From Glandiceps talaboti (taxonomy: Eukaryota > Hemichordata > Enteropneusta > Spengelidae): DNA of 64,000 bases. Numbering within the stretch: position 1 is the first letter of the stretch; each line of letters opens with the position of its first letter. The notes beneath the pieces are model-generated. The model did no database searches. It saw only the letters and a list, made by a program, of their open reading frames with translations, and had not been told where the DNA came from. The stretch is taken from assembly GCF_964340395.1 (NCBI RefSeq), contig NC_135549.1:14811342-14875341 (forward strand). The letters run 5' to 3'. Position numbers and translations under genes: made by a program. Positions 24,101 through 55,581 of the stretch are shown here, one piece after another.

Positions 24101-27044
24101 TTTGTAACACTTTCAGGAACCTGTGACAGCTACCAAGATTTTAGTGAAACGAGAGGCTAATCAGTGGTATGATGTTGGAATCATCAAAACTACATCTACT
24201 ATTGTATCACACTATCACTTACCGTCAGAGGCTGGACAGAGGAATGATGATGTATGTATTATAACTATGTGCTTTATATAATACGTTCTCAGTAAACTGC
24301 AACATTTCATCCCCCCCACCCCCCCACCCCCCCGCCCCCTTCCACTGTCAGTAAATGCTGGAAAATTTCACTTCCAAAAATGTTGTGTTTTGCTGAACAG
24401 CTGTTCTGATTGTTTTGTGTAGACTTGTGGTGAAGTGGAAAGTGATAAGTATCTGGTACAACTTTCAAAGTGAAAATTTGCAGATGACACAAAGATACAT
24501 TTTTGTGCATGAAAAATTTGGCAGAATGCAATTTAAGACATGTCAGGTGCACTTGAACTTGGCAGATAGTGAGAGGAGAAAGTTGACACTACTTCTTATG
24601 TGGTCCGGCCCTCTGTATTCAGTGCAATAGGGAACTTGCAATCCAGACTGAGCATGCTCAGACGCAAAGGACTATGGGATTATCTGAGGGTTGTCGTATT
24701 ACCTAATCTGGAGCTACCAATACAATAAACCTCCCACAATGGTGAGGGTGACTATGAATTGATCATTTATGGTTACAAACAGTATAACAATTTTGTTCAT
24801 AATACTAATTGATTAGCATTTATTATCACATTTCCCATGATGCAACATTCAACATGGCAGGTTTGCAAGTTTCCTATTGTTGCTGATACCTTTCACAAGA
24901 ACTGAATATAGAAATATGGCAACATGACTTATTTCTTTAGCATGTATTCAGCTAAAACATGATTTCAGTACCTTGTTGATGGAAATTATCGACTATGTTA
25001 TGATCTATTAAGGTTATTTGGTTTGATGTTACAGGATATCGATGTTGTCAGCTTACCGGATCATAGTGAACTAAAACGACAAGAATTACTGCCAGGCACT
25101 GCCTATAAGTTCCGTGTTGCTGGTATTAATGCATGTGGAAGAGGCTCATTTAGTGAAATCTCAGCTTTTAAAACTTGTTTACCAGGTTTCCCTGGTGCCC
25201 CATCAGCTATTAGAATTAGTAAGGTAAGTCTTTTTATAATCATCAGAAAAGTTTAAATTTTTATTTATTTTTGACTTGTAATATGATAACAAAAATTTGT
25301 ACAAATATCAAGATCCAGAAAAGTTCTAGTATTTGGTACCGAACAGTAGTATTATTACACACTGGTAATACATGTATATTAGTGAAAAGACATGCAGTTG
25401 TTTTTCCACACAACCAAAGTACAGTGATTTGAGTACATGCTGTTGTAGAACATCATAATTTGTATTTTCTAAGAACAGTGCTAGTGATCTTATCAGTACA
25501 CATGTAATTTGGTTTGTTTACAAAAACTTGAAAATCTAGTGTCATGATAAATGCAAGCCATCAGTTCAGTACTCATCTCATATTACTGTTATCTTGAACA
25601 TTTCGCATTGTCGTTATTTTCTGCCGAAACACGAAACTCTGACATGTCAACAAGGTAGAGACTGAAGTAATTAGACAATTTTTAAACAACGATATGTGTG
25701 AGGATTGATATGTTAATCATTTTATATCAACTATTAAAGTTTCACTTTGATCTCTTTCTGACTACAGAGTTCAGAAGGAGCTCATTTATCGTGGGAGCCA
25801 CCAACAAACACAGCTGGTAGGATACTAGAATACTCTGTCTATCTTGCTGTGCGCAATGCAGCTGCTGCAGGGGCCGGAGACCAGAAACCGCTGACGTCAG
25901 CACAGTTGGCATTTGTGAGGGTGTATTGTGGACCCAGTCCATCGTGTACTGTCAGTACTGCTAGTCTAGCTACAGCTCATATTGATTATATTAGTAAACC
26001 AGCCATTATCTTTAGGATAGCTGCAAGAAATGACAAAGGGTAAGTATGGACTTGAATGGGAATGAATGACAACAATAGTTAGTACTATATCGTGGTGTAC
26101 AAGTCAGTGTCTACTGTTGTACTGTACTGGTAGTCTCTGTACTCCTAGTGACAACCCTTAGGTCATGAGTATTTTCTGACTGAATGAAGACAAATACTGG
26201 AGAATAAAATAATCATACCAGCACCAGTAATATCAAAGAAAAATCAGGGAAAGTAACAGCAATTTTGAATGTTTTGACTCATATTTTGAACACAGCAGAA
26301 CCAGTGACATAAACACGTGTTGTCATGATGTAAAATGACCAGATTATATATTCCATATTTTTTGTTCAACTTGGCACGTGCATGGTATATTTTGCCTTTA
26401 TTTCACTTTGACCATAATTTTACTATTTCAGGTATGGTCCAGCAACTCAAGTTAGGTGGTTACAGGACTCCAGTAAAGATAGTGCTGCAGCAAATAAACA
26501 GGCTGTCAAGAGACAACAAAGTGCTCCTGAACCGTAAGTATTGTTTACAGTGTTGTCAAGTCAATCAATACAGTGTTAGTGTTACATACAAGTTAGTATG
26601 GCCAAGGAAATCACGTAATATCCAATGTAGTAGATATGATCACCTTTCAAGAACTACTTCATCAAAGGCTGTGAACAGTTCAAAAATATGATAATAAAGC
26701 TGTGTGCTGGTGTACCAAGCTGCTATATAGGGTAACACTTATCATGTCAAGCAATGTGATAACTGTTGACATTACAACAACACTCACTGTGCTGTTTCTA
26801 AGCAAAACATAATACTATTGTGCCGCCATAGTTGTCCTAAATGATCTAAATTGTATGTTATATTCACTAACAATATTGAAATGATCCATGTTCACTTTTT
26901 AACCATAACTTACAGTTGCCCTACAAATTTTGACTGAAAAGCATGACATGATCAGTATTATTTTATTTATGTTTGTTTTTCTTCTTTTTTTATTGCAGAA
27001 GTGCAAGTCCAAAGAAGCCGAAAACAGAGAGTACTGATGACTAA
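11989..27044 (+). CDS. HCFC1: Host cell factor (HCF-1 orthologue), complete 17-exon gene
   Basis: Coding exons: 11989-12148, 13843-14152, 14619-14912, 15320-15426, 15592-15737, 16097-16214, 16474-16608, 17137-17214, 18129-18220, 18807-19229, 20132-22409, 23434-23576, 24117-24251, 25035-25223, 25768-26039, 26432-26533, 26999-27044. Together they are 5028 bases, 1675 codons plus TAA, with GT-AG boundaries and matching phases throughout. HCF is a nuclear chromatin adaptor that tethers histone-modifying enzymes to transcription factors. Residues about 20-345 form the kelch propeller, 355-400 the N-terminal Fn3 half (SAS1N), 480-1010 an Ala/Thr/Val-rich low-complexity middle, 1019-1315 an Asn-Pro-X array, 1430-1650 the C-terminal Fn3 modules, and the last 25 a basic nuclear-localisation tail (SPKKPKTE). 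Vertebrate-type HCF processing repeats are not seen. Confidence 0.95.
12185..12195 (+). promoter_or_regulatory. YY1-like site in HCFC1 intron 1
   Basis: AAGATGGCGGC, identical to the 11-mer over the HCFC1 start codon 199 bases upstream. Confidence 0.55.
12371..12381 (+). promoter_or_regulatory. Second YY1-like site in HCFC1 intron 1
   Basis: AATATGGCGGC shares the ATGGCGGC core with the two sites upstream. A weaker ATGGCG core follows at 12600-12605. Confidence 0.45.
13843..14152 (+). CDS. HCFC1: HCFC1 exon 2: kelch blades
   Basis: Residues about 54-157. Motifs are [19 protein letters not shown] and [19 protein letters not shown]. It splices AG|A to exon 3 to make Arg. Confidence 0.94.
14619..14912 (+). 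CDS. HCFC1: HCFC1 exon 3: kelch blades
   Basis: Residues about 157-255, with [19 protein letters not shown] and [19 protein letters not shown], ending [11 protein letters not shown] across the junction. Confidence 0.94.
15320..15426 (+). CDS. HCFC1: HCFC1 exon 4: kelch blade
   Basis: Residues about 255-290: [20 protein letters not shown], then [13 protein letters not shown]. Confidence 0.93.
15592..15737 (+). CDS. HCFC1: HCFC1 exon 5: last kelch blade
   Basis: Residues about 291-339: [15 protein letters not shown] and [20 protein letters not shown], ending on a full codon before gtatgg. Confidence 0.93.
16097..16214 (+). CDS. HCFC1: HCFC1 exon 6: kelch closure and start of SAS1N
   Basis: Residues 340-378. 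[19 protein letters not shown] closes the propeller and opens the N-terminal Fn3 half that in HCF-1 pairs with the C-terminal fragment. Confidence 0.92.
16474..16608 (+). CDS. HCFC1: HCFC1 exon 7: SAS1N end and proline-rich linker
   Basis: Encodes [20 protein letters not shown], the end of the first Fn3 strand set, then a Pro/Thr-rich linker. Confidence 0.92.
17137..17214 (+). CDS. HCFC1: HCFC1 exon 8: linker
   Basis: Short exon of 78 bases ([20 protein letters not shown]), phase-compatible with both neighbours. Confidence 0.85.
17713..17929. mobile_element. Foldback (MITE-like) element in HCFC1 intron 8
   Basis: Inverted arms of about 72 bp (17713-17784 and 17856-17929) share TATCAAGTGTAAAAGTATA and TGAAGTAAAGC. 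Both outer ends begin at TA, consistent with a TA target, but this cannot be separated from the arm sequence. Confidence 0.65.
18129..18220 (+). CDS. HCFC1: HCFC1 exon 9: start of the basic/low-complexity middle
   Basis: Encodes [20 protein letters not shown] and then [10 protein letters not shown]; a 92-base exon after a C/T-rich acceptor. Confidence 0.87.
18807..19229 (+). CDS. HCFC1: HCFC1 exon 10: Ala/Thr/Val-rich region
   Basis: Residues 481-621. [19 protein letters not shown] is followed by repeated TTV/TVV-type strings (for example [15 protein letters not shown]). Such Ser/Thr-rich HCF segments are known O-GlcNAc targets; that modification here is inference. Confidence 0.88.
19551..19995 (+). 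repeat. Diverged repeat, copy 1, in HCFC1 intron 10
   Basis: Aligns over about 440 bp to 22713-23140 in intron 11. Shared landmarks in order: ACAAGCTCA, GTCTGGCGTCA, TGCTGAACTTCATTT, GTATTTTAATGTGTTTA, CATATATAAA, AATGTTCGTT and TGTGTGACATTGT. The two direct copies flank exon 11. Confidence 0.75.
20132..22409 (+). CDS. HCFC1: HCFC1 exon 11: giant low-complexity exon with Asn-Pro-X array
   Basis: Residues 622-1380, 2278 bases. The first two thirds are Thr/Val/Ala-rich ([20 protein letters not shown] and similar). An acidic Gln/Asp-rich stretch (GQGEDQPDG) leads into the Asn-Pro-X array, which is followed by [12 protein letters not shown] and a poly-Thr/Ser tail. Acceptor ttatttcag, donor GCATCAG|gtaatt. 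Five of the six reading frames are open through the array, so the frame rests on splice phase and HCF context, not on openness. Confidence 0.9.
21325..22215 (+). repeat. HCFC1: In-frame 9-bp tandem array coding for Asn-Pro-X
   Basis: About 99 tripeptides N-P-X over about 891 bases, with X mostly Gly or His and rarely Asp, Arg, Glu or Thr. Higher-order units are 18, 27 and 36 bp ([27 protein letters not shown]). Codon third positions vary (ggt/ggc/gga, cct/ccc/cca/ccg), while the 9-bp register has no break. Confidence 0.95.
22625..23222 (+). repeat. Short 26-28 bp tandem repeats bracketing an inserted repeat
   Basis: Imperfect units containing AAGTTTGAGTCTGCCCTAAC occur at 22625-22700 and again at 23145-23222, on both sides of the 22713-23140 repeat copy. 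Confidence 0.65.
22713..23140 (+). repeat. Diverged repeat, copy 2, in HCFC1 intron 11
   Basis: Partner of 19551-19995, same orientation, with several small insertions and deletions. It has no coding capacity. Confidence 0.75.
23434..23576 (+). CDS. HCFC1: HCFC1 exon 12: linker to the C-terminal module
   Basis: Encodes [20 protein letters not shown] and ends [18 protein letters not shown] fits the SUMO-acceptor pattern (hydrophobic-K-x-E); whether it is used is unknown. Confidence 0.88.
24117..24251 (+). CDS. HCFC1: HCFC1 exon 13: start of C-terminal Fn3 module
   Basis: Encodes [20 protein letters not shown] and [14 protein letters not shown], the conserved HCF C-terminal signature. Confidence 0.93.
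24630..24874 (-). mobile_element. TA-flanked MITE, copy 2, in HCFC1 intron 13
   Basis: Reverse-complement relative of 9164-9407 over its whole length. Ends are GGGAACTTGCAA and TTGCAAGTTTCC (one mismatch), bordered by TA at 24628-24629 and 24875-24876. Confidence 0.85.
25035..25223 (+). CDS. HCFC1: HCFC1 exon 14: Fn3 module
   Basis: Encodes [20 protein letters not shown] and [19 protein letters not shown], typical Fn3 strands in the HCF C-terminus. Confidence 0.94.
25768..26039 (+). CDS. HCFC1: HCFC1 exon 15: second Fn3 module
   Basis: Encodes [31 protein letters not shown] and [13 protein letters not shown], ending in phase 2 before gtaagt. Confidence 0.94.
26277..26391 (+). repeat. Dispersed repeat fragment shared with 49150-49285
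   Basis: Shares AACACAGCA, ACCAGTGA, GTTGTCATGATG, TATATTCCATATTTTTTGTT and CAACTTGGC in the same order and orientation with 49150-49285. Confidence 0.7.
26432..26533 (+). CDS. HCFC1: HCFC1 exon 16: end of Fn3 and basic linker
   Basis: [20 protein letters not shown] is the strongly conserved HCF C-terminal strand. It runs into [15 protein letters not shown]. Confidence 0.94.
26999..27044 (+). CDS. HCFC1: HCFC1 exon 17: C-terminal nuclear-localisation tail
   Basis: The last 14 full codons ([14 protein letters not shown]) and TAA at 27042-27044. KKPK is the nuclear-localisation core found at the end of HCF-1. Confidence 0.92.
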
Positions 27045-27849
27045 AATCTGGAGACGTTCAAATTAATCATGTGACTGTTACATTTTCATCCCACTTTTTC
27101 TCACACTACCAAACACTATCTTCACTAATTTATTCCATGAGAGAGAGAGAGGATAAAGTCGGACAGCAAGACATGTGTAGGTTAGAGATAGAGGCATAAG
27201 CATATTTTTATGGATCTTACTTGTATATTGAAAAAAAAGAAGAGAGAGAATGCTTGCGTGTAGTTTAGTAGTGGAACCTTGTACACTTTTAAATTCTCAA
27301 CAGTTCCTGACAGTATTAAGGCCATATTCAATTGTAGTTTTGTAGAAAAATTATAAATTAAAAAAAGAAGAAAGTGTCTTGGAAAAATAGAGTTGATAGG
27401 TAAGGTAGTAGTTCTACCAACGACTACACTGGCTATGTTTTTCATCCGAAATAATTATTAATTGTCGGATTTGATTTTTACTGTGATGAACTGTTCTCTA
27501 TAATGGTGATTTGTAGGAATCCAAAAAAATTAAACTTTTTTGCTTGAAATTGAGACTTTTTGATGTTTCAATTGAGAGGTTGTACATTGTCAAGCCAACC
27601 CTAAATATCTTGAAGACAGAGAAAAAAATCATTGAAAAAAATACATCGTTGCAGTCATTGTTTAAAATCCAATTATTATTATAACTTAGAATTTGACTTT
27701 GTAAATATAATTATTCTCAGAGGTTTTGTTTCTGTTTTAGTTTTTTTCCCCATTGTAACTTTTGCAGTTTGAAAAGGTTCGCAAGAACCATTCTTTAAGA
27801 GAGGGAAAAACAAAGAAAGTTGTTTTGTTTTATTGCCGTTTCAACTTAT

Positions 27850-27855
27850 AATAAA
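27850..27855 (+). promoter_or_regulatory. Candidate polyadenylation signal for HCFC1
   Basis: An AATAAA hexamer 806 bases after the HCFC1 stop. Another lies at 28989-28994, at the start of the 44-bp repeats. Confidence 0.3.
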
Positions 27856-28990
27856 AATTATCAAGAAGTGCAGAATGGGTTCGGTATGTGACGAAATGAA
27901 AGATGGTTGTCACCATTGCCATATATTTTCAGAGTTTGCTACCAAATTTTGTGAAGGAAGACTGGTTTTTTTTAACACGCTACAGATATTGTGAAAAATC
28001 AACATTCTAGTCTGTTCATGTTACAAGGTCACTGTCAAGTGGTCAACATTTTAAAAGTTTGATTTCTCTTTAAAAATGGTATTAATAACTTTAAGATGAT
28101 TTAAGCGTAGAAGTTAGATGTAGGTGTAATGTAGATAGAAATTCCTAACGTCAGTGCTGCACTATCAAATATGTATAAAAAAAAATGACAGTTGCCAATA
28201 TTGCCTTCTAGTGGCTATCAGGACATTGCGTCTCTCAAATTTCTGTATTGTATCCAGTAATGAACCCACATAAGGTGTGTTCAAATCCAATTGTTACCAC
28301 TAACTGTTACTACATGAAACTGAAAACTTACAGATATATATATAAGAAAACTAACCCCAACACATCACACAATTATACTCTTACTATCAGAATCATTGAT
28401 GTCCGAACAAAATACAAATGTTGGCATTTTAAATAGTTGCATGCTTAGATGACATCTGTCAGTGTAAAATAGTTAGGTTCTAAGAGTTATTGGTTTATCG
28501 ACGGAAAATATCGCTTCTCTGGTTTTGCAGAGCTGTACATTCATTGTTAACTTTTCAACGGCTGTATTCATAGTCATGACTATCTTGTAGTCAGCTTTTC
28601 TGTATATTGCTACATTTCCCTACTTATTGCCTTTCTTCTTTAAAAAAAAAAATTGTCAAATTTCTTGACTTGTAACAACTTACATTGCGATAGGTTAAAA
28701 ACTTTTGGCTTCAGGTCAATCTAATTTTCTTAATCTTGTCTTGATGGAGAACAAAAATGTAAAACTTTTTAATTTTCAAAAAAATTGGTTATTTGGTATA
28801 TTCTACCATGCAGTAATATATATAATAACAAACTTCTGAATGTCTATGTCTGTTGTACAAGGTTATTTCCATGGCAACCCATTCTCTGCATTTCCACACT
28901 CACAGTATGTCTTGTTTCGTACGTACTACATTTGGGTAGTAGTGATTGTTGGTTAGAGCACTGTACTGTACTTGTTTTGTGTACTTTGAA

Positions 28991-29166
28991 TAAATACAAC
29001 TTTTTAAGACTCCTTAGCTTCTTGGTGTTTTGTTTAAATACAACTTTTAAAGACTCCTTAGCTTCTTGGTGTTTTGTATAAATACAACTTTTTAAGACTC
29101 CTTAGCTTCTTGGTGTTTTGTTTAAATACAACTTTTTAAGACTCCTTAGCTTCTTGGTGTTTTGTT
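28991..29166 (+). repeat. 44-bp tandem repeat, four copies
   Basis: Units start at 28991, 29035, 29079 and 29123 and are nearly identical; each contains AAGACTCCTTAGCTTCTTGG. Only the junction into the first copy reads AATAAA; later junctions read TTTAAA or TATAAA. Confidence 0.93.
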
Positions 29167-30119
29167 TAAACAACCAGCTATCCTGGCTACAATGTAATGA
29201 AGTATAAATGCCACAATTTCTCACTGTTTTGTGTCAAGGGGGTCCATTGGCTCATGAAAGTTGAGGGAGGGTGGGGGGGGTGTACGTGTATGTGTGATAA
29301 AATTATGTGTATGAAATTTCTTTAGAGTGAGATTCAGAATGATCAAAAAAGTGTTGGCAGTGGTATGATAGAATGGATTTGTTTAGTTCAAGCGTGTAGT
29401 ATTACATTTGTAATATATTTTCCAATACAAGTTTACTGTAACATAACATGTACCTCAGAAATACACTTTATAAACTTTTTTGTTTACAAGAAAACTTGTG
29501 TAAATCTATTCTCAGTTACTGATTGAGTTGGAAGCAGAAAATATAACATATTCAAATTTGGCTCATTCTTATGGTCAATTTATGCACAACTTTGTATTTA
29601 GAATCTCTAATTTCATTTAAACACAGAACTGCCCTAAATAAAGAGGATTATGGCTAATCTATGCAAATGAAGGAAATTCAAACTGCTGTACAGAGCACTA
29701 GCTTCTGAGTCTTGTTTTCATCATTTTTTCTGTGCTTCGAGAAACACACAGGTCATGAATCATGTAAGAATTGTTTGTGAATGTCGTAGGATGGTAACTT
29801 GATACACAAATTAGTTGAAAATCAATCTGTTTGTATCATAGAGTGTAAAATCCTTTCAAAATGAGACAAATTCTCCTGCAAACAGCTGTTTAGATTGTGT
29901 GTCACTCAGGATTATTCAAATATGCAACATTTGCAAGTGAACAACCCAGATAGGGAATGTTTATATTGCCAGTGAGTCACCACAAGTTCTCCACCTCCAA
30001 AACATAGTCAGTCAGTCAGTCAGTCAGTCATATGTGAAATAGGGTGCCAGGCACCAGGCAGTTGTGCCTTTAAATCTGGTTAGCAAAAATACTTGACATA
30101 CTAGAGACACAGATTGATA

Positions 30120-30245
30120 TACATACATACATACATACATACATACATACATACATACATACATAGATTATAAATACATACATACACACACACATACATA
30201 CATACATAGATTATAAATACATACATAGATTATAAATACATACAT

Positions 30246-30276
<31 letters not shown>

Positions 30277-30376
30277 TCCATCACACACACACACATACAT
30301 ACACACATACATACACACACACATACATGCATGCACACATACATACATACACACATACATACATACACACATACAT

Positions 30377-30438
<62 letters not shown>

Positions 30439-30516
30439 CTGTCCATACATAATTATACATACATACATACATACATACATACATAGATACATACATACAT
30501 ACACACATACACACAT
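30120..30516. repeat. Compound (CATA)n/(CA)n microsatellite
   Basis: Alternating blocks of CATA and CACA units over about 400 bp, including a pure CA block near 30390-30435. Long Cys/Val/Met-rich frames on the - strand are artefacts of the repeat. Confidence 0.97.
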
Positions 30517-31272
30517 AATTATATATTCTATTGCCTCATACAAGCCTCCCTCATAGGAGCTAAAAATAATGAACAAGACAGACATGTTATTGTTACACAT
30601 GGAATGTTTATTTCATGTAACAGCTGATGAAATTGGATTGGACTGTCCCATGGTCCATACATAACCTTTTATTAAATACAGTTATGTTATCTTTTGATGT
30701 ATAGATATGTCATTTTATGGATGAGACTGTTGACAGTAAAAATCCGTACATGTATCTTCTGTTTCTGATACATGTCTAGCTGATGTTACAATATGCTTAT
30801 AATTGTGTCCTGCCTATTTAACTGGTTTAGTACTGTTTCTAATTTTATACAAACACTATAACATTAAAGTTCTAATGTTACCAATATTTTTGTCTACAAT
30901 GTCATCTGCTGTGATTCATACACATGGCTATTAATCAATATATACCAAAGTTTTGAAATCACGACACTTGAGGGTTTGGTTTTCCATAATGTATCAAACC
31001 TTCTCAATTTGGATTGGGTAGTTTTATATTGAACCATGGAATTGTGCAAAAACATGTCTATTTTTATTCAAAAGTAAAAGAAAACTTTTTCTATAGTGTA
31101 GATATGTGTACCGGTTCCATAATTGTGATTCAATGGAAACTAATAATACATCATGATCATATTTTTTTTTCATTTCTTTGATGGCTACAAAAGTATTCAG
31201 ATTTGGTGAGATTAGCGCTTTAATAGGACTTATAAATTCAATGAAACTATTACACAAGAACTACCTTCAGTG

Positions 31273-31286
31273 GTAACCATGGTAAC
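31273..31286. promoter_or_regulatory. Perfect X-box-like (RFX) palindrome
   Basis: GTAACCATGGTAAC matches GTNRCC-N2-RGYAAC, the RFX half-site pair. No assigned target gene; the nearest genes end several kb away. Confidence 0.3.
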
Positions 31287-33219
31287 TGCATGGGTGAATT
31301 CTAACCAGTTTTCAAATACTATATTTCTGTGGCTGGTATCCTAAAAATTTTTTTTCATCTTCAATATATCATAACATTTTTTTTTTAAATCCATCACTCT
31401 CAAAACAAGTCTTTTATTACACATTCAAGACTCTGTAATAATTGAAATTCCTCCCCCTATCTCTCTTATTTCTGCATTTTCTCAAACATGCACACAGACT
31501 ACAAAATCTATATTTTGGAGTAAATGTTATTGAAAATCTGTTTAATATTGCATTTGTGATATTATCTGGAAGTAAAAGTGAAATAATGTTGTGAAAATAT
31601 CTATGGATGGAGAGTAAACTGCAGGTCTAGCCTCAGAACGATTTCAGTAAATGAAATATATAAGACTTAAGTTTGTAGAAATTAAAGTGTTAAAGTTTGA
31701 ATAAATAACACAAAAGAATAAAAGGAACTACGAATATTTGAGTAAAATAAGCTGTTTAGTTTATTAAGAGTAAATGAAATTATTATAAAAGCAATATTAA
31801 ATAAAGCTTTGATTTAATTTGAAATTGTTATCTATTTTTACATAATTCAAATTAGAATTGCTATAGACATTATGTACAGCATATACAGATTTATATAAGT
31901 TATAACTAGCACACTACTACTGTGGCAACCCTACCTCAAACAATCTCATGACTTGTATGCTACCATGGCAACCCAACCTTTGACAATCTAAACTCACATA
32001 CTACAGTGGTAACCCTACTTTCTTTAATTCTCAGTTTGGTCAAAGTGAAGTTTTCCATGGCGAGTTTAGTTTGCCAACTATGTCAGGGTTTATTTTGATT
32101 ACTTAAGATTTAGTGGTAAATATTATTACAGTGCCTGTAAACAAAGTTCAAACAACGAACTTGTGCAACATATTGATACAGTAGTTTTGTGTCTTTCAAC
32201 AAAACTTTGTACAGCCTGGTCAAAGAAGTGCTACAATTGTCCGCGGTGTAACTTTAATTTGAAACAATTTTCAAATTTGGCACCAGTTGGTGTTATCCCA
32301 GTCTGCATTTTGATGAAAACAGTTCCACATCAGCAATATTGACAATTAAGACATACTGGATATGAATTGTTACTCATGGTAACCTGTGAAAAGTGCTTTG
32401 GACAAATATCATGAGCATTTGGTCATGAGTATTTACTCATGTTTCACAGTTATGTTCATTCAACTCCACTGAAATGAAGATGTTGACTTTGCATGTGATA
32501 GCCCCATTTTACTTGTAGGCCTACAGACATTTGAGTTTATTTGTCAAATACTGAAAGTATGTGTGCATGCGGTGGCATTAATATCAAAGCAAACTGTTAC
32601 TTGAATTTGTTGCAATGTTGTCACTGGTATGACCAAATCTACATTAATACATCACAACAAGATTAGTTATGTATCAATATGTTGCAGCAATACTTCATCA
32701 TTCAAAATTGGATTACATGTAAATGCACTGTTATTATATAAGACCAAAAACACAAGCATTACTTTAATATCACAGATCACTACCTTGAGGCATGTGATTA
32801 TCCATGTCCACTGATTTCTGTGTCCGTTTCCGATTATCAAACAAAGTATTGCCACAATTTTTATTTCTGAACTATGTTGGGTGATTAACAATGGTTTTAT
32901 CTAAAAGTCTACATGACCATCATTGTCCAACAAAATTTGTAGATACAGAAACTTTCATATTTGTTGAAAGTTTAAATATGTAAAGTCTGCTGGCTCAACA
33001 ACCTAATTATTACACTTTCTATCCTCTCTATTACAAATCTTGACCCAACATTGATGGATGGGAAATCAGTTCAACAAACCTGAACAAGCATGCCAGTTGC
33101 ACTGAAGAGCTTTGATACTACTGCTGTCTTGACCTCCTGCGACCCCAAACGTTTGCATAAATTTGAATATTTGAATATATTTAAGATGAGGGAAATCAAA
33201 CTAAGGATGTCATACTTTG

Positions 33220-33233
33220 GTAACCTTGGCAAC
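33220..33233. promoter_or_regulatory. Second X-box-like (RFX) motif
   Basis: GTAACCTTGGCAAC fits the same RFX pattern with a 2-base spacer. Confidence 0.28.
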
Positions 33234-34619
33234 TGAAAGTATGCTTTGATCTCGGAGGATTATTGTAGTTACAGTTCGACAGTTTTATACTTCTAAGAAA
33301 TACATATTACACAGCTGCAAAATCATACAAGATGTCTTGAACTTCTCACCTCATTTGAAATCCACATCTCCTTATTGCAAGTTTCCGCATAAAATTTGGT
33401 AAAAAAAACAATGAATGCACCAATTCGAAACACAATACAGCTTATTTTCACAACCCTAACTATATTTGTATAATAAAGAAAGTGGCAAGTGAAGTATTAC
33501 ATACAAAACATAAATACACAAAATACTTCAAACACGAAAAATTGACTGAAAAGATGGAAATGTTTTCGAAGACCAAAGGAGAGAGCATTTTAATAATAAT
33601 TTACTGTTGCATTTACCAAATTTCAAGAGCTTACTCTGTTTGTATAAAAATATGAAAAATACTCTTCTTCTATGATTCTTACAAAGTTTACAAATCATTT
33701 TTTGCGTCTCCATTATTTAAATATTTGAAGTTAGCCTCTCTGGCAAGAACTCTTGTCATGGGCATCTTCAACTTGATTTTAGCACCTACACACGGTTTTT
33801 GACCTAGGTTCAAAATTTCAGAGGTCATGGTCGATGGCAAGTCATGTGTAAAGCTTGAAATATCACCATTTTAATTATTCATGTATTCATTGGAAAAATC
33901 AATATTGCAGGTAATATATTTTCTAAAATACAAAATTTGATTGTAATAATTATCTTGATTTTAAGACTAAAAATTTAACAGCTGACAAACATGCAAAATA
34001 ATGGTCTGTTAATGTTTTACTTCAAATGAATAAAAAAAATTACAAAATCAGAAGTTACTAAAGTATTAGAAATTAAAATAATACAAATTTAATAAACATA
34101 ATAATCTGATTATCATAAATGTTTTGTACTAAGTACAAGTTATAAATGCTGCAATGGATAAATTAATTAATAATTTTATGAATTTACTCTAACTATTGAA
34201 CAATTTGATAACATGCAAATTGTTCTCGGTATCACTTTTTGAAAGAGTATCTCTCCTGATGATGTTGTCTCCTACTGTTAGTGGATTCAAACCTCTGTTT
34301 ACCTCTGCTACACTACGGCCTACAAGGGTAGTAGTACCTTAACAGATGCTCTAAATGCACATTGTAAAACAAGGTATTAGCAGACCAGATAAACTTTCTG
34401 ACTTTTCATCTCTTTCAGTCCCTACTGTCATATGATAGCAACGTTTTTTTCTCTAAATTTTTAAGAGGGTCAGTCGTATGTTTCTTTCACGATGCCATTT
34501 CATATGATACTATCTTTTCTACAGTTGACAGAGACTTGTCTAAAAGACGTGTCCTACAATATTTCAGAACATTTTGAAGTCTTTGATTCTTAATGGAAGG
34601 AAACCAGAGGCTTCCTGCT

Positions 34620-55581
<20,962 letters not shown>

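Larger units (their letters stand above)
27045..34619. other. HCFC1 3' UTR and flank between convergent genes
   Basis: No supported exon in 7.5 kb. The first 2 kb is probably HCFC1 3' UTR. Contents are a 44-bp tandem repeat, a CAGT run at 30006-30030, a CATA/CACA microsatellite at 30120-30516, a weak tandem of GTGGCAACCCTAC-type units at about 31915-32032, and two perfect X-box-like motifs. The rest is plain AT-rich DNA that includes the 3' UTR of the receptor gene on the - strand. Confidence 0.6.
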
